From positions 1-23,771 of the forward strand of contig CBDUHN010000045.1 in the NCBI GenBank assembly GCA_965367295.1: a stretch of DNA of 23,771 nt. Reading direction: 5' to 3'. The stretch comes from JAIVHA01 sp965367295. Lineage in GTDB: Bacteria > Pseudomonadota > Gammaproteobacteria > DSM-19610. The notes beneath the pieces are model-generated. The model was not told the origin of the DNA. It did not search any database and saw only the letters and a list, made by a program, of their open reading frames with translations. This document shows, piece after piece, positions 1 to 7,543 of this stretch. The translations under genes were made by a program, and so were the position numbers. Each line of letters begins with the position of its first letter. The first letter of the stretch is position 1.

Positions 1-71
1 ATATACCGCCCGCCGAAGCTGAGGCAAACTACTATCGGCAGCTCGGCGAATCCATCGCCGCAGCGGCCTGA
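1..71 (+). CDS. IS3-family transposase OrfB, C-terminal end only (partial)
   Basis: The frame beginning at base 3 reads IPPAEAEANYYRQLGESIAA followed by two Ala and TGA at 69-71. The string 'IPPAEAE.xYY' is the characteristic C-terminus of IS3-family DDE transposases (the rve integrase-core protein made from orfA-orfB by frameshifting). The catalytic DDE residues and all upstream sequence are outside the window, so activity cannot be judged. The identification rests on a short but very typical tail and on the IS terminus that follows it. Confidence 0.75.
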   Translation, partial: IPPAEAEANYYRQLGESIAAAA

Positions 72-110
72 CTTAAACCAAGCAGCCTCCGCGAAAGCCG
101 GGGCGGTTCA
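1..110 (+). mobile_element. Right end of an IS3-family insertion sequence (partial)
   Basis: The first 71 bases encode the last residues of an IS3-type transposase, and the sequence after the stop ends in GGGGCGGTTCA at 100-110. That is the usual terminal motif of many IS3-family elements, whose left end starts TGAACCGCCCC. The left part lies outside the window, so the matching inverted repeat and the target duplication cannot be checked. Placing the boundary at 110 is based on remembered IS3 ends. Confidence 0.75.
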
Positions 111-160
111 TCTGGATATCGCTTGCTGCTCTTGCTTACCTATCGCATTGTCTTTTCTCT

Positions 161-187
161 GGCCTGGTTGGCCTGGTTGGCCTGGCT
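161..187. repeat. Three tandem 9-bp repeats (GGCCTGGTT)
   Basis: GGCCTGGTT occurs at 161-169 and 170-178 and, with one change (GGCCTGGCT), at 179-187. The array lies 50 bp beyond the IS end. It makes a spurious Gly-Gln-Pro repeat in the minus-strand reading frame; no real gene was found here. It is a minisatellite-like unit of unknown role. Confidence 0.7.
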
Positions 188-226
188 CGTCGAAAAGCGG
201 CATGAGCTTTTTCAATCTCGCTATCA

Positions 227-254
227 GAGGCCTCGTTTCGGCGGGGCCTTTTTT
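227..254 (+). terminator. Rho-independent terminator
   Basis: GGCCTCG (229-235) pairs with CGGGGCC (242-248) around a short TTTCGG loop and is followed by a run of six T. It is a strong plus-strand terminator with no intact gene in front of it, so it probably belonged to a gene displaced or cut by the IS insertion. Confidence 0.7.
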
Positions 255-628
255 GTCTGCATAAATGGCGGGATTTGACGCAGGACAGATTTTGCGAGAT
301 TGCGAATTCGGTATTATCAAAATGACCGATAACGGTCGGTAACTGTAATTAGGTGACACAGCGGGGTGTTACCGAGAACGTCGAGAAGCGGGCATTTCGA
401 TTAAGTTGCTAAAAACTTTTTAAATTGGCCCTTTCCGGTTATTCCCGGGTGTATAAGCATTTGTTGATAGATAGCTGCTGAGTGTATCGTATATTTCCTC
501 ACCCCTCTTTATTTGCTTCCACAGAGATCCAGACCGGTGAGTACTGTGCAGCACGACCAACCAATCAGCCGAGAATGGAGAATAACCTTCGACTGATAAT
601 ATTAATAACGTTTTAAGGGGAGAATATC

Positions 629-1408
629 ATGGAGAAATCATACCTGTTGGGTACTATGTGCGCCTGTTCACTTGCCATTTTTTCTCACACAGCCAACGCA
701 AGTACATTCGACGTCAACGTTACACCGGGCGTTATTTTTGGGTCTGGTGTTACCAATGGCAACTTCACTGTCGACCAAGGCAGCGGTATTGAATTGGGGC
801 TTCGTGGAAAGCTGCGGCACAATGCGTCAGGTTTAGCTGAAAACACCTACAACAGTAATGGCGATGGTACTTACAGCTTCGACGCCGGAGTCGCGCCGAC
901 ACAATCATCACCGACAGCTGTGTGGAGCTTCGAGTGGTCAATCAATAGCAACTTTGATGGCTCTGGAAATAATCTCAGCGCATACACTTATCAACTGGGT
1001 GTCGACAGCAATCCTGGGCTAGGTCAAACATGGAGTATATTTGACCCCATTAACGTAGCTGAACCAGGCTGGTTCGACCACTCGATGGGGAACAACGGTA
1101 CGACGGCTGGCACAGATGTAATAGCGACTGACCGCACCAGTTACCTCAATTTGATTTCCAGTAACAATGTAGCTCAAAACTCATGGAAGGCTCACTGGTT
1201 TCTCGATAACACATTCGACCCGACCGTTGATGGGCAGTATGATTTCTACTTGGCTGCTTTCGATGGTGCTACTCAGCTCGCTCGCACAGACATCAGCATA
1301 ATTGTCGGTGTTGGGGCTGTGCCGGTACCGGCAGCCGTCTGGCTCTTCGGCTCTGGTCTTCTGGGTCTGGTCGGGATGGCGTATCGTAAAGAGCGTAGGC
1401 AGTCATAA
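629..1408 (+). CDS. VPxPA-CTERM sorting-domain secreted protein
   Basis: A 259-aa exported protein. Residues 1-24 form a signal peptide ending in a typical ANA cleavage motif. The bulk is a Gly/Asn/Ser/Asp-rich beta-type domain with no recognisable catalytic motif. The C-terminus (231-259) is a tripartite sorting signal: VPVPAAVWLFGSGLL, continuing as a hydrophobic helix, then a basic RKERR tail. This is the VPxPA variant of PEP-CTERM, which exosortases recognise; such proteins are usually released to the surface or into biofilm matrix. AGGGGAGA at 616-623 sits just before the ATG. The gene stands alone, followed directly by a strong terminator. No exosortase or EPS gene is in the window. The precise function is unknown. 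Confidence 0.85.
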   Translation: MEKSYLLGTMCACSLAIFSHTANASTFDVNVTPGVIFGSGVTNGNFTVDQGSGIELGLRGKLRHNASGLAENTYNSNGDGTYSFDAGVAPTQSSPTAVWSFEWSINSNFDGSGNNLSAYTYQLGVDSNPGLGQTWSIFDPINVAEPGWFDHSMGNNGTTAGTDVIATDRTSYLNLISSNNVAQNSWKAHWFLDNTFDPTVDGQYDFYLAAFDGATQLARTDISIIVGVGAVPVPAAVWLFGSGLLGLVGMAYRKERRQS

Positions 1409-1420
1409 ACTAATCAACAG

Positions 1421-1445
1421 CGGCGGCCTTCGGGCCGCCGTTTTC
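1421..1445 (+). terminator. Rho-independent terminator of the VPxPA-CTERM gene
   Basis: CGGCGGCC-TTCG-GGCCGCCG followed by TTTTC: a perfect 8-bp GC stem with a UUCG tetraloop, 12 bases after the stop codon at 1408. Confidence 0.92.
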
Positions 1446-1751
1446 AATTATGCTGAATGACCGGTTATGGCTGAGAACAGGCGAGGCGGGATAGACAAAA
1501 CATGGCTACTCAACTCGCGCTTTCGCCAAAAGCGGATCAAGCGAATCCTGCAAGCACTGCCAAATCAAGTCGTTACTACATATTATATTCTGGGCGGATT
1601 GTTTGCTCGAATTACACAAATTGTTGTTTGTGCTGCTTGGGTTGAAAAATATATGAACCCTGAAAGGTTGGCGCGGATTCGGATTTGTGGTGATATTGAT
1701 TTTAGATCGTGTAAGTACATTGGCGCATAGGATAGATACCCTTATCAAAAG
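1446..1751. other. No supported gene between two terminators
   Basis: Two overlapping open frames (87 aa plus at 1467, 80 aa minus at 1506) fill this gap, but neither has a ribosome binding site, recognisable motif or coding-like composition. The stretch is bounded on both sides by terminators. I see nothing else in it. Confidence 0.5.
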
Positions 1752-1777
1752 AAAAGCCCCGCATGGCGGGGCTTTTT
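1752..1777 (-). terminator. Rho-independent terminator, probably bidirectional
   Basis: AAAAGCCCCGC-ATG-GCGGGGCTTTTT is a perfect stem with A-tract and T-tract on opposite sides, so it can act in both directions. It lies about 25 bases past the end of the minus-strand gene at 1802-2920, which it most likely serves. Confidence 0.9.
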
Positions 1778-1801
1778 ATAGAACTCAAGATCAATAACAG
1801 T

Positions 1802-2920
1802 CTAATTACCTTTTGCGCTCTTTATCTGCATGACAATGGCAGAATTAAATCCTTTTACCGCATTCATTGCGAGATCCTCATATCTCTTTTGATCCGCAGT
1901 AACCAGGTATTGAACCCCTTTTTTGCTGCTCATGCCAAAGCCTAGTGCGTTTGATAGGCCAACCGCGCCGCTATTATTACTGGTTCCGCCTTCACTGACT
2001 ACAGCAAAAACGTCATCTACTCCAAGATCCTCGGCAGGTTTAAGTGTGACAGAACCATCTACATACCGGCCATCCTTGGAATAAACCGCAAAACATTTGC
2101 TAGTGGAATCGAGTGCAAATCGCGCTCCTCCATCCACGCTCACTTTGTTCTGCAGCATTGATCTTCCACCTCCACTCGTCCAGGCAAAATCAAATGCGAC
2201 ATTGGGATAGATAACAATTGCGTCCAGAGCCGCACTTGCCTGATCACCCACATTTCCATTAAAGCCCTTCGGAACTAATCCAAAGCTGCTCACGACACCA
2301 ATATCTGCAGGGCCGCTCACAATGAGTGTCTTTGAAGCTCGCCCATCCATGTGCTTACCCTTTACTGTTTTTGATGTTCGAATAATCTCATCGGCTTCAG
2401 CAGTCTTAAATAGAGTCGGGGCATCTACGACATCGATACCCGCCCCCTGGAGTTGAGCAACAAGGTCTGCATGTGCGGCATCAGCAATCCTCTGCAACAT
2501 GGATGCATCAATCCCTGACAAGGTTAGATCCATATTCACGGATGCCCCTTGTCCACGTGTTGTCATCCCGGAAATGCTGGCTGTTTGAAAAGCTCCGATA
2601 TTGTAACCAGCGAGAGCAATTTTAGGTCGGGCAGAAAATAATCCTGCCGACCCACCATCCACCTCCAGTGTTACAGGCATAGGTGCATGAATGACGGGTT
2701 CAGCGGATGCCAATTCTTCAGGTGAAACAATAATGCTTCCAGCGTCGGCATCACTCCCATCGCCACTGAGACTATCTGATACAGCATCAGAAGCTTTTTC
2801 AACGGCCACTTTTTCAGCTACTTGCTTGGCGATGCTGCCAAAATCAAACGCATCGGCCTGGATCGAGAAAAGTAATGCTGAAACGGCTACGAAAGAATTG
2901 AACCTTATAGTGATGTTCAC
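1802..2920 (-). CDS. Secreted protein of unknown function (372 aa)
   Basis: I do not recognise this family. The protein starts at a GTG with GGAG seven bases upstream. Residues 1-24 look like a signal peptide (hydrophobic FVAVSALLFSIQ, then ADA), so the product is exported. Next comes a short Ala/Val/Lys/Glu segment that could form a helix (about 28-50), an acidic Ser/Asp/Gly linker (50-62), and then a mixed alpha/beta domain rich in Gly and Ser. A single Cys in the mature part (in SKCFAVYSKDG) makes structural disulfides unlikely. No lipobox, membrane helix or sorting tail is present. It is monocistronic, between its own terminator and the second VPxPA-CTERM gene, so an envelope or matrix role is a guess from context only. 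Confidence 0.75.
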   Translation of the reverse strand: MNITIRFNSFVAVSALLFSIQADAFDFGSIAKQVAEKVAVEKASDAVSDSLSGDGSDADAGSIIVSPEELASAEPVIHAPMPVTLEVDGGSAGLFSARPKIALAGYNIGAFQTASISGMTTRGQGASVNMDLTLSGIDASMLQRIADAAHADLVAQLQGAGIDVVDAPTLFKTAEADEIIRTSKTVKGKHMDGRASKTLIVSGPADIGVVSSFGLVPKGFNGNVGDQASAALDAIVIYPNVAFDFAWTSGGGRSMLQNKVSVDGGARFALDSTSKCFAVYSKDGRYVDGSVTLKPAEDLGVDDVFAVVSEGGTSNNSGAVGLSNALGFGMSSKKGVQYLVTADQKRYEDLAMNAVKGFNSAIVMQIKSAKGN

Positions 2921-3048
2921 AAGTAAACTCCATTCATATTTGTTTTTTTTTATCAGTCATGCGTGGTGACGCAGGAAAAAACCATAGAACGTACTCCATC
3001 TTCGTTCCGATAAATTGATCTCTTCCTCCGCTACATCATGAAAAAATG

Positions 3049-3074
3049 AAAGTGGCCCTGGAAGGGGCCACTTT
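3049..3074 (-). terminator. Rho-independent terminator of the second VPxPA-CTERM gene
   Basis: AAAGTGGCCC-TGGAAG-GGGCCACTTT forms a perfect 10-bp stem. Read on the minus strand it is followed by CATTTTTT (complement of 3041-3048). It lies just past the stop of the gene at 3096-3728. Confidence 0.88.
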
Positions 3075-3095
3075 GTACCAGGTTCACAGTAACCG

Positions 3096-3728
3096 TCACG
3101 CTGTATTCTTTCGCCTTGCTATACCAGTCAATCCCAGTAAGCCAGAACCAAGCAACCATGCAGCAGCAGGAACTGGTACAGCACTGACTGTGATAAGGGC
3201 GGAATTATTGCTACCTTGTACGCCGGTTCCTATTCCAACGCCGTAATTTCCCAAGGTGCAACTATTTCTAGGATAGCCGGCATAAAAGATCGTTTTGCAG
3301 TTGAAGTAGGTTTCAGATGCGGCAAATTCGAGTGAATTTCCACCTAGCACGGATGCTCCAAAATCCATGGTCAATCGCTCAGTTGTGGATGAGACCGGGC
3401 TGCGTAATGTAAGGACGGTGGAAGCGAAAGAAACGTAGTTCCCGGTTGCGCCAAACACGTAGGAAGAGGTTCGGGCTCCCGGTCCAGGTAAATACGAAGA
3501 AAGATGATAATCCAGAACCCTCGCATTGCCTGACAATTCCGAATCCAGCGTCAGTGTACCCGTTAATATTCCGCCATTTGGTAGACTGGAAGGGTTGCCA
3601 TCGGAATTATTCTGGTAGGAATCAAACTGATTCTCGAATGTATACGTGATGGGTGCCGCCAGGGCGTTCGTAACAAATATTGTTGTCGCCACGGATAATC
3701 CAGCAGCGCTAAGCGTTTTTATTAGCAT
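3096..3728 (-). CDS. VPxPA-CTERM sorting-domain secreted protein
   Basis: A 210-aa exported protein. Residues 1-24 form a signal peptide ending ALA before APITYTFENQFD. The central domain is beta-rich (GILTGTLTLDSELSG and similar), the style often seen in PEP-CTERM proteins. Two Cys (in YFNCKTIFYAGYPRNSCTLG) could form a disulfide. The C-terminus from residue 184 is VPVPAAAWLLGSGLLG, then the rest of the hydrophobic helix and an RRK tail: an exosortase sorting signal nearly identical in form to that of the protein at 629. The start is an ATG with only a weak upstream GAGTGAGA. It has its own terminator. The function of the exported domain is not known. Confidence 0.85.
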   Translation of the reverse strand: MLIKTLSAAGLSVATTIFVTNALAAPITYTFENQFDSYQNNSDGNPSSLPNGGILTGTLTLDSELSGNARVLDYHLSSYLPGPGARTSSYVFGATGNYVSFASTVLTLRSPVSSTTERLTMDFGASVLGGNSLEFAASETYFNCKTIFYAGYPRNSCTLGNYGVGIGTGVQGSNNSALITVSAVPVPAAAWLLGSGLLGLTGIARRKNTA

Positions 3729-4214
3729 GTTTTCTCACTCGGTTTGATGTATTTCCTATAACGCCGCATGCAATAACCGAGCCATAAGCTCTAGCTATAT
3801 TAAATCAATGGCTTAATTGATCTTGATGGGGTGCAAGTAATCTATTTTGTTAGAAATATCGACAATGCTGTAGCTGGGATATAAAGGGAGAATATTAATA
3901 AAGCATGTATATTCAAACGGTTGAAAAAATAACCGTTGGTGCGTTGTAAAATTATTTAACAGTATTTCTCTTTAGCACAGCAGCCCTTCTAGCACCTATT
4001 TCATGGGGTGGTTTCAAGCCTGAAATCCGGGCCAGGGACAGGCTGTTGCAATGGTTGAACCGCATCGGGGCGACGCCATGCAATGCAGTGGAAACCCATA
4101 TGTATGCGCTCATGCAGGGTATGATTTACAGCAGCCGGATCGAGTTGTAGAGTTGGCCCCGAACTACGGAATTCCCGGATCAAGGCAAGATTGCGTGTTA
4201 TCAGGAGAGTGGCC
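3729..4214. other. Divergent intergenic region, no supported gene
   Basis: About 490 bases separate the minus-strand VPxPA-CTERM gene from the plus-strand gene at 4215. The left half is AT-rich and contains an inverted repeat (listed separately). Short open frames on both strands at 4001-4216 and 4051-4296 have no ribosome binding site or motif and are taken as chance. Confidence 0.5.
3916..3937. promoter_or_regulatory. Inverted repeat, possible operator
   Basis: AACGGTT (3916-3922) and AACCGTT (3931-3937) are perfect 7-bp inverted arms around an A-rich 8-bp spacer in the divergent intergenic region. There is no T-run to make it a terminator. A binding site for a dimeric regulator is an inference from symmetry only. 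Confidence 0.4.
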
Positions 4215-4745
4215 ATGGAACTGCAACCCGGCTCTATCTACGAAGGCTCAATCGGTAGTTTTGGTCACGAAGGGGCGCTTTCCCGCTGGATCGTGATATC
4301 CCCTTTCGGCAAGACTCATTGCCATTCCATAGATGATCCCTTTCAACTGCATTGCATGCCTCTGGCCATTGCCTGCAAGGCGGTGGAGGAGGGTAGCCTG
4401 ACCCTGCTCGAACATGCCCCTTATCACCCGGTGATGGAGTTGCAGCGGGAAAAGGAACGCATGGGCATCAGCGATAGCCATCTCGGACTCAGCGGTGCCC
4501 AACTGAAGAAGATGCTGGACCTGCTGCATGCAGCCGCGGCCAACGACCAGCCCTATCTGTCGTATGCCGTCGGTGAACTCCTCAGTTTCGTGACCATCCG
4601 TCAAAGTGACGATACCCGTCTTCAGGTCTATGCTGAGCTTGAAACCCTGCTCAATTCAAAACCCGATCTCCCGGGATCACTTCCCGCCCACCTGATGACG
4701 ATTTCCTCCGCAACAGCTTCTGCTGTGCAGCGGGATTCCCTCTGA
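4215..4745 (+). CDS. Conserved-looking hypothetical protein (176 aa)
   Basis: I do not recognise this protein. I place the start at the ATG at 4215 because AGGAGAG lies six bases upstream (4203-4209); an ATG at 4191 in frame lacks such a site. The product has no signal peptide or membrane helix, so it is probably cytoplasmic. The N-terminal half (to about residue 75) is beta-like with His/Cys residues (GKTHCHSIDD, FQLHCMPLAI). The C-terminal half is predicted helical and amphipathic (LSGAQLKKMLDLLHAAA, TRLQVYAELETLLN). Composition matches the surrounding genes. It is a single gene, convergent with the MFS gene downstream, so neighbours give no functional clue. Confidence 0.7.
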   Translation: MELQPGSIYEGSIGSFGHEGALSRWIVISPFGKTHCHSIDDPFQLHCMPLAIACKAVEEGSLTLLEHAPYHPVMELQREKERMGISDSHLGLSGAQLKKMLDLLHAAAANDQPYLSYAVGELLSFVTIRQSDDTRLQVYAELETLLNSKPDLPGSLPAHLMTISSATASAVQRDSL

Positions 4746-4787
4746 GCGAATCATGGCTGGCGCAGTTTATCTGCACCGGTATGCCGA

Positions 4788-6032
4788 CTAGATGACAGGG
4801 TCATCCTTTGCTTCGCTACGCGGGTCCAGTTCCAGTGCGGCAGGTGATGTGCGCGCCATGATCCTGAAGTCGCCCTGTTCCTCGGTTGTGATGGTTACGC
4901 CCACCCGGCGACGAAACCAGGCGAAGACGGCCAGCAGGAGCATCAACACGGCAAAATAACTCATCAGGTTGCGTACGCCGATCCATTGCATCAACAAACC
5001 GGAGGCCAGAGGACCGATGCTGGCCCCGATGCCGCTCAACAGCAGCAGACCACGGCTGCTCTCCAGCACATGATCGCTGTCCAGATGGTCATTGGCATGG
5101 GCGACACTGAGAGAATAGATGGAGAAGGCACAGGCACCGAACAGCACTGCTGCCAGCAGTGCCATGGTCCTGTGCAGATCGACCAGCAGATAGACTGCCA
5201 GTGCCGCCAGGCCAGCGGCGACACTGACCCAGAGCATGACCAGGCGCCGATCATGCTGATCCGAGAGCCGCCCCAGCGGCCATTGCAGCAATGCGCCGCC
5301 GAAGATCACCCCGCTCATGAACAGGGCAATGCCGGCCTCATCGAACCCCACCCCCAGGGCGAACACCGGTCCCATTCCCCAGAACCCTCCATTCACGAGG
5401 CCGGATATCAACGCCCCCGCGGCACCCAGCGGGGAGGTTTCGTACAGGCTGCGCAACCCCAGGCGCGCGGTAACCACGGGCGTGGGCTGCGGCATGCGGG
5501 TCAGGGCGATGGGCACCAGCGCCAGGGAAAAGAACAATGCCGTCAGGGCGAAGGGTTCCATGCCGTTGGCGCCATACAGTAACAACAGATATTGGCCACA
5601 ACCGAGGGCGATCAGGTTGGTGGTCATGTAGATGGCGAACAGTCCACCGCGGGTCCGGTTGGTGGACAGGCTGTTGAGCCAGGATTCGATTACCAGGTAC
5701 ATACCAAGCATGCTGATGCCGGTGATGATACGCAGTGCGAGCCAGGCAACGGGATCGAGCCACAATCCGTGCAGGATCACTGCGGTGCAGCCGATGGCCG
5801 CAAAGGCGGAGAAACTGCGAATGTGCCCGAAGCTACGGACGATGCGCGGACACAGGTAGGAGCCGATCACATATCCCATGAAAAAACCCGACATGATCAG
5901 ACCGATGGTGCCTTTGGGGAAATGTTCGATACCGGCGCGTAACGCAACCACCGTGCCGAGCAGTCCGGAGCCCAGTAGTAGAATGGCCACCGCGGTAAGC
6001 AGGGAATAGATGGAAACAATGGTGCGAAGCAT
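4788..6032 (-). CDS. MFS transporter, YcaD-like
   Basis: A 414-aa polytopic inner-membrane protein with about 12 hydrophobic segments, the usual size for a major facilitator superfamily permease. Visible features are an N-terminal helix (LLTAVAILLLGSGLLGTVVA), the loop-2 region SYLCPRIVRSFGHIRSF that replaces the classic GxxxDRxGRR motif, and IESWLNSLSTNRTRGG after TM4, which is typical of the YcaD/YfkF-like sugar/drug-type MFS group. The second half has LGRLSDQHDRRLVM, a clear motif-A-like loop. The frame continues to a TTG at 6074, but I prefer the ATG at 6032 because MFS membrane helix 1 starts right after it. Substrate unknown. It is divergent from the RND operon and shares its intergenic region. 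Confidence 0.85.
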   Translation of the reverse strand: MLRTIVSIYSLLTAVAILLLGSGLLGTVVALRAGIEHFPKGTIGLIMSGFFMGYVIGSYLCPRIVRSFGHIRSFSAFAAIGCTAVILHGLWLDPVAWLALRIITGISMLGMYLVIESWLNSLSTNRTRGGLFAIYMTTNLIALGCGQYLLLLYGANGMEPFALTALFFSLALVPIALTRMPQPTPVVTARLGLRSLYETSPLGAAGALISGLVNGGFWGMGPVFALGVGFDEAGIALFMSGVIFGGALLQWPLGRLSDQHDRRLVMLWVSVAAGLAALAVYLLVDLHRTMALLAAVLFGACAFSIYSLSVAHANDHLDSDHVLESSRGLLLLSGIGASIGPLASGLLMQWIGVRNLMSYFAVLMLLLAVFAWFRRRVGVTITTEEQGDFRIMARTSPAALELDPRSEAKDDPVI

Positions 6033-6123
6033 GGCAAATCCGGCGGTTGGTGTGCGCAAAACCGAGCATAACAATTCTGGCTGCGAAGGGTTAAGGTGGT
6101 ATCGGGAATATCAGGCCGGAAAT

Positions 6124-6167
6124 ATCGATGCCAGCAGCTGAAACAGGAATAATCCCGGGGCATCGAT
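6124..6167. repeat. 9-bp inverted repeat between MFS and RND genes
   Basis: ATCGATGCC (6124-6132) is repeated inverted as GGCATCGAT (6159-6167). The 26-base spacer makes a weak hairpin at best. Its position in a divergent promoter region suggests regulation, but nothing else supports that. Confidence 0.4.
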
Positions 6168-6395
6168 TATGCCGGTAAGTCGCTTACTGGATCCCATCAC
6201 CGGGTCAGCCGGGCTGTTCCGGCAGTATGCGGGAAAGCAGTTCTGGTCATGGCGATACTATCCAGGTACCGGGGATGATCACAATCCAGGATGGTAAATC
6301 GGGTTATTCGTGGCCATGGACTCAGCCGGGAAAGGGGAAATCATACGGAAATATTCCAGGGAATAAGATGCATGCCCATGGAATCCCTCTATATA

Positions 6396-6416
6396 GGTAC
6401 ACCGGTGTCTAGTACC
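6396..6416. promoter_or_regulatory. Dyad overlapping a TATATA box upstream of the RND operon
   Basis: GGTAC at 6396-6400 and GTACC at 6412-6416 are inverted arms around a core containing the perfect palindrome ACACCGGTGT (6399-6408). A TATATA at 6390-6395 directly precedes it and would be the -10 box, with no good -35. This layout suits a regulated promoter, but the regulator is not in the window. Confidence 0.4.
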
Positions 6417-6430
6417 CGGAGAGCGAATCC

Positions 6431-6469
6431 ATGATAATCAGTCTTTATTCCCGGAATGTGACCCGTTGA
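6431..6469 (+). CDS. Possible 12-aa leader peptide of the RND operon
   Basis: The ORF encodes MIISLYSRNVTR and stops with TGA at 6467-6469. It has a better ribosome binding site (GGAGAG, seven bases before the ATG) than the adaptor gene behind it. Its TGA overlaps the TTG that is the most upstream possible start of the adaptor (TTGA at 6466-6469). This could be a translationally coupled leader. It is too short to support by composition, so this is a hypothesis. Confidence 0.3.
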   Translation: MIISLYSRNVTR

Positions 6470-6477
6470 GCCATTTC

Positions 6478-7542
6478 ATGTCGATCCGTTTTTCAAGCCG
6501 CTGTCCCTATCGATTCCTGCTCCTGTTGTGGCTGACCCTGGGTATATCCGCCTGCAGCCCGCCGGAGCCTCCCGCCAAAGAGGCCGGGAAGAAGCTGCAC
6601 CTGGTGGAGGTCGCGCCGGTACGCAACGACAGCCTGAGCGTGGTGCGTACCCGCACCGGTACCCTGCGGGCGCTGCGCGAGGTGCAGATCTTTACCCAGG
6701 AGGAAGGTCGCATTACCGCCCTGCCGTTCTTCGAGGGCGACCGGGTGGAAGAGGGCGAACTGGTGGTGCAACTCGACGATGCCCTGATTCGTGCCCAGCT
6801 GGCGCGAACCAGTGCCACGCGCAAGCAGGCGGAACAGGACATCAAACGGCTCAAGGAACTGCGCTCCCGCAAACTGGTATCCGAGGATGAGTATACCCGC
6901 GCCCTTACTCAGCTTGAGGTGGCGGAGGCCGATGAACGGGTGTTGAAGACCCGGCTGGGCTATACCCGCATCACCAGCCCCATCCCCGGCCTGGTGATCG
7001 AACGGCTGTCGGAACCGGGTATCGTGGTGGAACGGCTGCAGCATGTATTGACCATCGCCGATCCCTCGTCACTGGTGACCGAGCTGCAGGTATCTGAACT
7101 CATTCTGCCGGACCTGCAGGTGGGCGATTCGGCCCGGGTACGCATCGATGCGCTCGGAGGGGATGCCTACACTGGGCACATTACCCGCATTCATCCCAGT
7201 CTCGATCCCATCAGCCGGCGCGGTACCATCGAGGTGGAACTCACCCCGGTACCGCAGGGTGCAGCACCGGGGCAGCTGTGCCGGGTGGAACTCAGCACCC
7301 ATGCCAGCCAGCGTCGTGTGATCCCCTTCAGCGCCCTGCGTCGCGATGATGACAGCGAATACGTGTTCCTGCTGGATGCCGAGGGAAAGGCACTACGGGC
7401 GAACGTGCAAAGTGGCTTGCGGCTGGCGGACCAGGTGGAGATTGTCCACGGCCTGGAAGCGGGGCAGCAGGTGATCACCAAGGGTTTCCTGGGGCTGACC
7501 ACCGGCAAACCCGTCAAGCCGGTGCAGCCGGTGGCACGCTGA
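6478..7542 (+). CDS. RND efflux periplasmic adaptor (membrane fusion) lipoprotein
   Basis: A 354-aa adaptor that would link the inner-membrane pump encoded next to an outer-membrane channel. Residues 1-26 are a lipoprotein signal peptide with lipobox LGISAC, so the protein should be lipid-anchored in the periplasm. Next come the first barrel/lipoyl half (GRITALPFFEGDRVEEGELV), an alpha-hairpin (about 95-155, Arg/Glu/Gln-rich), the second lipoyl half (YTRITSPIPGLVIERLSEPG), a beta-barrel and a membrane-proximal domain, the standard HlyD/AcrA order. I use the ATG at 6478 because it fits the signal peptide; a TTG at 6466 would add four residues. The stop is one base before the pump gene's ATG, so the two are translationally coupled. 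No outer-membrane partner is present. Confidence 0.92.
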   Translation: MSIRFSSRCPYRFLLLLWLTLGISACSPPEPPAKEAGKKLHLVEVAPVRNDSLSVVRTRTGTLRALREVQIFTQEEGRITALPFFEGDRVEEGELVVQLDDALIRAQLARTSATRKQAEQDIKRLKELRSRKLVSEDEYTRALTQLEVAEADERVLKTRLGYTRITSPIPGLVIERLSEPGIVVERLQHVLTIADPSSLVTELQVSELILPDLQVGDSARVRIDALGGDAYTGHITRIHPSLDPISRRGTIEVELTPVPQGAAPGQLCRVELSTHASQRRVIPFSALRRDDDSEYVFLLDAEGKALRANVQSGLRLADQVEIVHGLEAGQQVITKGFLGLTTGKPVKPVQPVAR

Positions 7543-7543
7543 T

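Larger units (their letters stand above)
111..628. other. Gene-free stretch between the IS end and the first complete gene
   Basis: Apart from the tandem repeat and terminator listed separately, I see no gene here. The only long open frame (minus strand, 108-359) contains the GGCCTGGTT repeat, overlaps the IS end and has no ribosome binding site, so it is not called. The last 150 bases are AT-richer and must hold the promoter of the gene at 629, but I could not pick a convincing -35/-10 pair. Confidence 0.6.

Noticed and set aside
108..359. 83-aa minus-strand open frame with Gly-Gln-Pro repeats
   Set aside because: The repeat is only the translation of the GGCCTGGTT tandem array; the frame overlaps the IS end and a terminator and has no ribosome binding site.
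1467..1730. 87-aa plus-strand open frame after the first VPxPA-CTERM gene
   Set aside because: It starts after a strong terminator, has no ribosome binding site or recognisable motif, and an equally long frame exists on the other strand.
4051..4296. 81-aa open frame before the gene at 4215
   Set aside because: It overlaps the better-supported gene at 4215 in another frame and has no ribosome binding site.
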